64,000 nucleotides of DNA from Portulaca oleracea (lineage: Eukaryota > Streptophyta > Magnoliopsida > Caryophyllales > Portulacaceae), in NCBI GenBank assembly GCA_029582165.1, contig CM055875.1:28532644-28596643 (forward strand), written 5' to 3'. Positions 58,501 through 64,000 of this stretch are shown piece by piece. A program made the position numbers and the translations under genes. How positions within the stretch are numbered: position 1 is the stretch's first letter; each line of letters opens with the position of its first letter. The notes beneath the pieces were generated by a model. That model was not told the origin of the DNA. It was given only the letters and a program-made list of their open reading frames with translations, and did no database searches.

Positions 58501-58539
58501 TTCACAATGCGATGACACCCTTTTCAGCACAAAGACACA

Positions 58540-59420
58540 AGTCACGGCACGCTTCACGGCGAAATGAAGCGCGTCACCTCGGTCCGCCTCACGGCGAAAT
58601 GAAGTGGACCACCCCATCATCACGGCATGCTTCACGGCGAAATGAAGCACGTCACCTTGATCCACCTCACGGCGAAATGAAGTGGATCACCTCATCATCA
58701 CGGCACGCTTCACGGCGAAATGAAGCGCGTCACCTCGGTCCGCCTCACGGCGAAATGAAGTGGACCACCCCATCATGCTTCACGGCGAAATGAAGCACGT
58801 CACCTGGATCCACCTCACGGCGAAATGAAGTGGATCACCTCATCATCACGGCACGCTTCACGGCGAAATGAAGCGCGTCACCTCGGTCCGCCTCACGGCG
58901 AAATGAAGCACGTCACCTTGATCCACCTCACGGCGAAATGAAGTGGATCACCTCATCATCACGGCACGCTTCACTACGAAATGAAGCACGTCACCTCGGT
59001 CCGCCTCACGGCGAAATGAAGTGGACAACCCCATCATCACGGCATGCTTCACGGCGAAATGAAGCACGTCACCTTGATCCACCTCACGGCGAAATGAAGT
59101 GGATCACCTCATCATCACGGCACGCTTCACGGCGAAATGAAGCGCGTCACCTCGGTCCGCCTCACGGCGAAATGAAGTGGACCACCCCATCATCCTGTCA
59201 TGCTTCACGGCGAAATGAAGCATGCCCGAATCGCCTCACGGCGAAATGAAGCGGATCGACCCCGACCGGCTTTACGGAAGAAACTAAGCAGGTCAACCCA
59301 TACAGACACAGGTCTTGCACTCCACGGCGAAATGAAGTGCATAACCTTGATCTACCTCACGGCGAAATGAGGCGGATCAATTCGGTCAGCTTTACGGAAG
59401 AAACTAAGCAGGCCAACCAA
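58540..59420. repeat. Array of about 23 hairpin repeats with conserved CGGCGAAA loop
   Basis: About 20 exact copies of CGGCGAAATGA, one TACGAAA variant, and two CGGAAGAAAC variants (59272, 59392) make up this array. Each core sits between arms that pair, such as GATCCACCTCA/TGAAGTGGATC, GGTCCGCCTCA/TGAAGTGGACC, ATGCTTCA/TGAAGCA and CGCTTCA/TGAAGCG. Four hairpin types alternate in a higher-order unit of roughly 150-158 bp, seen at about 58548, 58703, 58853 and 59122. The array ends ~110 bp before the polypurine tract, in the 3' untranslated region of the element. Confidence 0.9.
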
Positions 59421-59531
59421 AAATCGACGCAGGACCAAGCTTCCAAGCGTCAACCAGCTTCAGAACAGGCTTCTGATTCATATCCAAGATCATCAAGACT
59501 ACTTTGATCATCGTTTTACTCAAACTCGATC

Positions 59532-59541
59532 AAAGTGGGGG
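59532..59541 (+). promoter_or_regulatory. Polypurine tract
   Basis: AAAGTGGGGG lies five bases upstream of the 3' LTR. It is the expected plus-strand primer of an LTR retrotransposon. Confidence 0.88.
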
Positions 59542-59546
59542 CTATC

Positions 59547-60655
59547 TGTAGACACCGGATTTTGTACCGGTATTAGTTTTAGTTATTTGTAAAAATAAGT
59601 TAGCCGAGTAGTTTAGTAGCATGCAAACCCATTTCGTTTCTAGCCCGAAAACAAGCGTAATGGCCCATTATTACGGGACAAACCCGTCTGGGTTCGGTGG
59701 GCCAGAACATAACTCAGCTCGGATCAAACCGGCTGAGTTTACTGGGCCAGAGCTCAGTTCAGCTCAGGAACCCGTCTGGGTTCCGCGGCCATAATGCTAA
59801 CCCTAAACGCACCCCCTACTCCCCCCATTCCACTATAAATTAAACCCTTTTTTCCCTTCCATAGACACACCATGGTATGCTAGAGTATTGACACTAGCAT
59901 ATTCTCTCCACCTCTTCTCTCCCTTTGCATGCTGCTTCACTAAAGGTTAGCATAGTTGATGTAAAAACCATGTAGCATAATCTATCGAATTCATGTTTTT
60001 CAATGTTTTGCATGATTTTAATCATGAATTTGTGAAATTTATATCTAATTCCTCCCTTTAACTTTTTTTCTGCTTTGATTTAATTCTAGTAGAGTCTATT
60101 CGTTTGAATAGGCGAATTTGACAATTTTAATTGTCGAATTCGTAACCTTACCCCCGAATCCGTCTTTGGGTTCGTAGGCCGGAGTTGTTTATCAAAATGG
60201 TTTGTTGTTTTTCTCCTAAAATTCAACTGGCGACTCTATTTTTGTACTTTGGTATTTTCCTTTGTATGGTTTCTATGACCTAATTTGTGTTTAGCGCAAG
60301 GAGCAACTCGTCCTGGTTCAATTCATGAACCCAGACGGGTTTTCACCTTCTTTTCTTTTTTTTTCTCTTTGTTTTTCCCCTTTCTCGTGGGATCTGCAGT
60401 CGCGAACCCGTCTCGGTTCCAGCGGTGAACCCAGACGGGTTCCAGGTGTTTTCCCCTTCCTTTTTGTCTTTTTCCCTTTTTCCTTCCTTAAAAGGTGAAT
60501 CTTGGGCTCACGGCGTATAAATCGTTTTTTTAATCTGTCAGCAAAGTTATTCTTGAAAGTTCAACCTTATTTAAGGTTAAGCAATCCTAGTCGGCTCCCA
60601 ATCACTCCTTAAGTAGCGCCGCGAAAAAGGTCATCAAATTTTTTCGGGGTCTACA
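59547..60655 (+). repeat. 3' LTR of the PMD-carrying element
   Basis: This 1,109-bp LTR differs from the 5' LTR by about six substitutions, an ~8-bp indel near 60139 (extra CGTAACCTTACC-like text), and homopolymer length changes. The GGATT duplication follows at 60656-60660, after which the LINE B frame resumes as DLIPHYKASNAW. Confidence 0.95.
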
Positions 60656-62133
60656 GGATTTAATCCCTCATTATAAAGCTTCCAATGCTTGGGGAGGAAT
60701 TGTGCAAACACAAAAACACATCATACACGGTATAATGTCATCGCTGGGAGAAGGCCGAGCAACCAGTTTCTGGTTGGATCACTGCATCGAATCAAAGCCT
60801 TTGATTGATTCGGCTTTGTCGCTGCTCACACTGGGTGAAAGTGAGAAGCTGGTAGCCGACTACTGGGACCACGGGTCTGGCTGGAAATGGGCGGATTTCG
60901 CCGCTCGCCTGTCGAACTCCGTGCTGCAGAAAATAGCAACTGTTGAACTGGTTCAGGAGGAGGTTGGTGATAATCTCTTCTGGCCGGACACTGGAGATTT
61001 CCAACTGAACGTGGCTCTCGAAATCATTCGTGGCCTCGAGGAAGAAGAGTCTACTGAAGAGTGGATTCGTATTTGAAGGCTCAAAGTACCGCAAAAAGAT
61101 TCGGGTCTTCCTCTGGCTTGTGTGGCATGACAAGTTGCTCACTCAAGAGAATAGAGTGAAGCGTAGCTTGGTCGAGACGAGCCAGGCCATGCGAGTGCAA
61201 TCAAGACCGTAACCATTTATTCTGCGGTACGCCATGGCGTGTGGGCGAAAGTTGAAAGTGCTGGAATGGGGTCTCGAGATATCAACCGGCCTTTCGGAGG
61301 CTGGTTTTGGAGCGGGCTAACTCCGGCGACAAGGGATGATAGACGCCCAGTCACTTTTGCTGTGATCTTGTGGAACATATGGTTGTGGCGTAATCAGCGA
61401 GTTTTCGGTCGTCGAGACGACATACCACTCGACTGTGGTCAGTACCTGAGAGATGAAGTAGCACGAGTCCATGAGGCCTTCATGGCGGATGAAGAAAGGC
61501 AGCTTGCCCGTGGATATTTTCTGGAAGATCCGACGGCGTATGTTTTCCATGGGTTGGACTGGGCCTGGGACGATTCCAACTGTGCACTGATGGAGCTGCT
61601 AAGGACAACCCGACGATCGGAGGGGCTGGCGGAGTGATTCGTGGAGCTGGAGGAGAATGGATCAAGGGGTTCATGAAAAATCTAGGCATACAAACTCCTC
61701 TAATGGCTGAGTTACATGCTGTAGTGGAAGGCCTTAAAATGGATCGGGGCATGGGCATTAAGGAGTTGGAGCTTCGAGTTGACTCCATGCTTGTTCTTCA
61801 CTTGATCACCACCGAAGGGAGTTTTTATAATGTGGGTCTTAATAACTTAGTGGACCAATGCAAATTCTAGTTGGCAACGGAAGACTGGGACGTCCATCCA
61901 ATGTTCTGTTTCAGCGAGGCAAATCAAGTGGCTGATAAACTTGCCAAAATGGCTCTTCTGAGTACCCATACTAATTTTATTCCTCTTAATGACCCTCCAA
62001 TGGAGGTGCAATACCTGCTTCATGTGGATCGTATGCACTTCCGTGGAGCTGGTAATATGTAATGTTTCCTTCCATAATATTTGAATAAAAGGAGCTCGCA
62101 CCCTCCCTTTCTACCAAAAACAAATGAAAAAGA

Positions 62134-62452
62134 GAAATATTATGTCCACATATTCGATCAGTTTTACAATCGAATATGGATCAAAGACATTCTTTTTTGG
62201 GTAAGACAAATTTTTAAATATTTATTTTTAACAATAATAAAATTAAATTTGAAAAGTATAAACATAAATAAATATATAATTAGGATAAAGTAGACTTCTT
62301 AAATGAATATTATAAAGTAAAAAAGTAGGATTGAGTTCCTATTGTTGTAGAACAAATAGAATGGAGTTCCAAAAAGTAGGAATGATTGATGATGTGGAAG
62401 GGGTGGACCCCCACTTAAATTCCAAAACCTTGGATTGCCATTGAACTTGCTC
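62134..62452. other. AT-rich flank and right end of an incomplete MITE
   Basis: The last ~60 bp (GTGGACCCCCACTTAAATTC to GAACTTGCTC) match the right ends of the MITEs that follow. The left end of this unit is not identified. Confidence 0.45.
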
Positions 62453-62455
62453 TAA

Positions 62456-62827
62456 GAGCATGAGCAGTGTGGATCGTTGGTCATGGAATTCTGACAGAAT
62501 TCCACCCAAATTTATGCAGCCAAGAACTTAAAAATGGTGGAATGAAAGAGAAGAACTCTGAAGAGTTCCTTCACATGTGTTCCACAATCAATATTTTAAT
62601 CAATTTCCAAATTTTTCAAAAGAAAAAAATGATAAAATCTTATAAATCTATTAATTATAAGAGAAAGTGGGGACCACATTGTATATTTTAAAACAAAAGG
62701 GTGGAATTAGTTCCAATGGTTGTAGAAGTGATGGAATAAAGTTCCAAAAAATTGAAATTTTATATGATGTGGAAGGGTGGACCCCCACTAAAATTCCAAC
62801 TTTTTGGAACATGCATTGCATATGCTC
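62456..62827. mobile_element. PIF/Harbinger-like MITE, unit 1 of a head-to-tail row
   Basis: The left end GAGCATGAGCAGTG and right end CATTGCATATGCTC are imperfect inverted repeats. TAA occurs on both sides (62453-62455, 62828-62830). The unit is 372 bp and non-coding. It contains GGTGGACCCCCAC near its right end, like its neighbours. Confidence 0.65.
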
Positions 62828-62830
62828 TAA

Positions 62831-63505
62831 GAGCATGTGCAGGGCAGAATGCTAGCCTTGGAATTTTACTGGAGTTCCTACTCAACTCCTGCACCGTGGA
62901 ACAAAAATTTGGGGGAACACGTGAAAGATCGCAGCAGCGTTCTGGAACAATTTGCTTGCATGGAATAATTTTTTAATAGATTTTTAAATTTAAAAAGCAA
63001 AAGTACATATATACCGTCAGAATAATTATATATGCACTATTCAGTATTTGTATTCCATCCAAAAATCCATGCTTGGAGAACTATTTTATTAAATATATAA
63101 TTTTCAAAGATATTAGATTTTGTGGATTTGAATATATTGGTCAATTCGATCAATATCAAATTTGGACAAGAAATTTATCACCAAACTTGATGTTTTATAG
63201 GTCGGATAAATTTGAGTATTTGGGTCGGATAAAATTTTACCAACTTTATTTTTTATCTTTGAAAAACAATATATGTTGAATAACATCTTATTAAACTTCA
63301 CAAAATATTGACATTAACAAATTTATTAATTATATAAGAAAGATGGGCCTATGCTAACGTTATTTTAAAATAAAAAAGTGGAATGAGTTCTTAATGGTTG
63401 TAGGGAAGATGGAATGAAGTTCCAAAAAGTAGGAATTTTGTATGATGTGGAAGGGTGGACCCCCACTAGAATTCCAACATTTTGGAACTAGCATTGTATA
63501 TGCTC
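62831..63505. mobile_element. PIF/Harbinger-like MITE, unit 2
   Basis: This 675-bp unit has the same termini (GAGCATGTGCAGGG and CATTGTATATGCTC) and shares its flanking TAA with both neighbours. It is AT-rich inside. Confidence 0.65.
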
Positions 63506-63508
63506 TAA

Positions 63509-64000
63509 GAGCATGTGCAACCTGGCACGAAACCAATGGAATTCTAGATAGATTTCCACGTACACCCCCCTCCCCCACTGTGGAACGATAATCAATCAGA
63601 ACGAGAGAAGGAACACTGCTGCGTTCTGGAATTCTACCATGGAAAATTATTTTTTAATAGATTTTAACATTTGAAAAAGAAAATTATATATACAGCAATT
63701 GATAATAATTATGCAAGTATTTATATTTTTTGGTAAATGGAGTATTTAATCAAATATTCCCTCTGTTTTTATTATTTATCTTTCATGTATTTTAAAATTT
63801 GTCTTTGATCAATAATTTTTAATATAATATTATTATGAAAGGTACGAGTCTATATTTTTTAATAGTATTTTTTTTTATAAAAATCTAATTATACAAATTA
63901 AAATCGAACGAGAAATTGATGTCAAAATTCGAACCTTTTAAAAAATTTATGGTCGGTCGACTAGGTCAAATATTCGGGTAATATCAAAATTCGTACGAAG
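63509..64000. mobile_element. PIF/Harbinger-like MITE, unit 3, cut by the window edge
   Basis: It starts GAGCATGTGCAACCTGG after the TAA at 63506-63508 and follows the layout of unit 2 (a GTGGAACGA block about 65 bp in). The right end is outside the window. Confidence 0.55.

Larger units (their letters stand above)
49687..60655 (+). mobile_element. Young non-autonomous Gypsy-like LTR element with antisense PMD gene and hairpin arrays
   Basis: This 10,969-bp element has direct LTRs (1,098 and 1,109 bp), TG...CA ends, and a 5-bp duplication GGATT at 49682-49686 and 60656-60660. It carries a primer site and a polypurine tract. The LTRs differ by about six substitutions plus a few indels. Gag and pol are absent. 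Internal content is a non-coding leader, a spliced antisense gene with a plant mobile domain, a 90-bp tandem array and a hairpin array. The TGTAGACAC start, primer site and AAAGTGGGGG tract suggest the Tat branch of Ty3/Gypsy. It inserted in LINE B ORF2, whose frame resumes exactly after the second GGATT. Confidence 0.93.
46841..62062 (+). pseudogene. LINE copy B ORF2 (endonuclease-RT-RNase H), split by the LTR element
   Basis: APE endonuclease: ILAWNVRGARSKDFLLTLKE, SLVALMETHIGGD and the DFNETISLDERNHGD block. RT: NKAPGPDGFHALFFQKIW, TQSSFIPGRQIGDN, GIRQGDPLSPYLFVACMERL and LFFADDVMLFAEAS (catalytic DD near 49030). After the LTR element: the zinc-knuckle-like region and RNase H (CTDGAAKDNPTIGGAGGVIR near 61580, EANQVADKLAKMAL near 61917). 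Breaks: in-frame TAG at 47282 (probably an original Trp), a frameshift in an A-run near 48675, a TGA near 48754, and breaks near 61073, 61580 and 61868. Confidence 0.9.
44887..62119 (+). mobile_element. L1-like LINE (copy B), split by an LTR element
   Basis: A perfect 14-bp target duplication, ACAAATGAAAAAGA, lies at 44873-44886 and 62120-62133. Excluding the nested 10,974 bp (element plus its duplication) the LINE is 6,259 bp, full length for a plant L1. Both ORFs are present. The 3' end has AATAAAAGG and a very short A-tail (CTACCAAAAA). It carries a handful of stops and frameshifts, far fewer than copy A, so it is younger but not active. Confidence 0.93.

Noticed and set aside
58512..59249. 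Open frames of 93 and 103 codons in the hairpin array
   Set aside because: They are repeat translations (SRRNEARHL...) without a start context or family. The conserved unit is a nucleotide hairpin, not a peptide.
58540..59420. CRISPR-like look of the regularly spaced CACGGCGAAATGAAG repeats
   Set aside because: The DNA is plant nuclear, the spacers are themselves repeated rather than unique, there are no cas genes, and the array lies in an LTR element.

Overview
The window is plant nuclear DNA, most likely from a flowering plant. It has a many-intron housekeeping gene with GT-AG introns, plant-type transposons of most major classes, and no prokaryotic or organellar genes. I cannot name the species.

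Layout. (1) 1-18,633 (+): all but the first ~60 codons of REV3, the catalytic subunit of DNA polymerase zeta. I resolve 22 exons that join in one frame to 1,888 residues plus a stop. Introns carry MITEs with clean target-site duplications (TSDs). (2) 18,634-27,380: 3' flank, then a three-deep nest: a PIF/Harbinger-like element (TSD TAA) is split by a reverse-oriented solo LTR (TSD GCAGG), which is split by a complete gag-only LTR element (TSD TATGC, LTRs 1,215 and 1,208 bp). (3) 27,381-34,957: a CACTA-like terminus, two hAT-like elements, minus-strand LINE remnants, and a decayed Copia pol interrupted by a second copy of the MITE found in REV3. (4) 34,958-43,385: an old L1-like LINE holding a 0.6-kb Gypsy pol fragment and a 1,657-bp solo LTR of the same family as the one in (2). 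(5) 44,887-62,119: a younger sister LINE with a 14-bp TSD, split by an 10,969-bp LTR element at 49,687-60,655 (TSD GGATT). (6) 62,134-64,000: head-to-tail MITEs sharing TAA junctions.

The most unusual object is the 10,969-bp LTR element. Its two LTRs differ at only about six bases, yet it has no gag or pol. It carries a spliced, frameshifted plant-mobile-domain gene on the antisense strand, and about 30 copies of an interrupted palindrome (AACCC-AGAC-GGGTT) spread over the LTRs and internal region. It also has a 90-bp tandem array inside the first intron of the antisense gene. Just before the polypurine tract lies a second array of about 23 hairpins with a fixed 8-nt loop (CGGCGAAA) and stems that change by compensatory and wobble substitutions.

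The only clearly functional host gene is REV3. Everything else is transposon sequence, mostly decayed. All coordinates were read by eye; family names rest on motif recognition, not on database searches.
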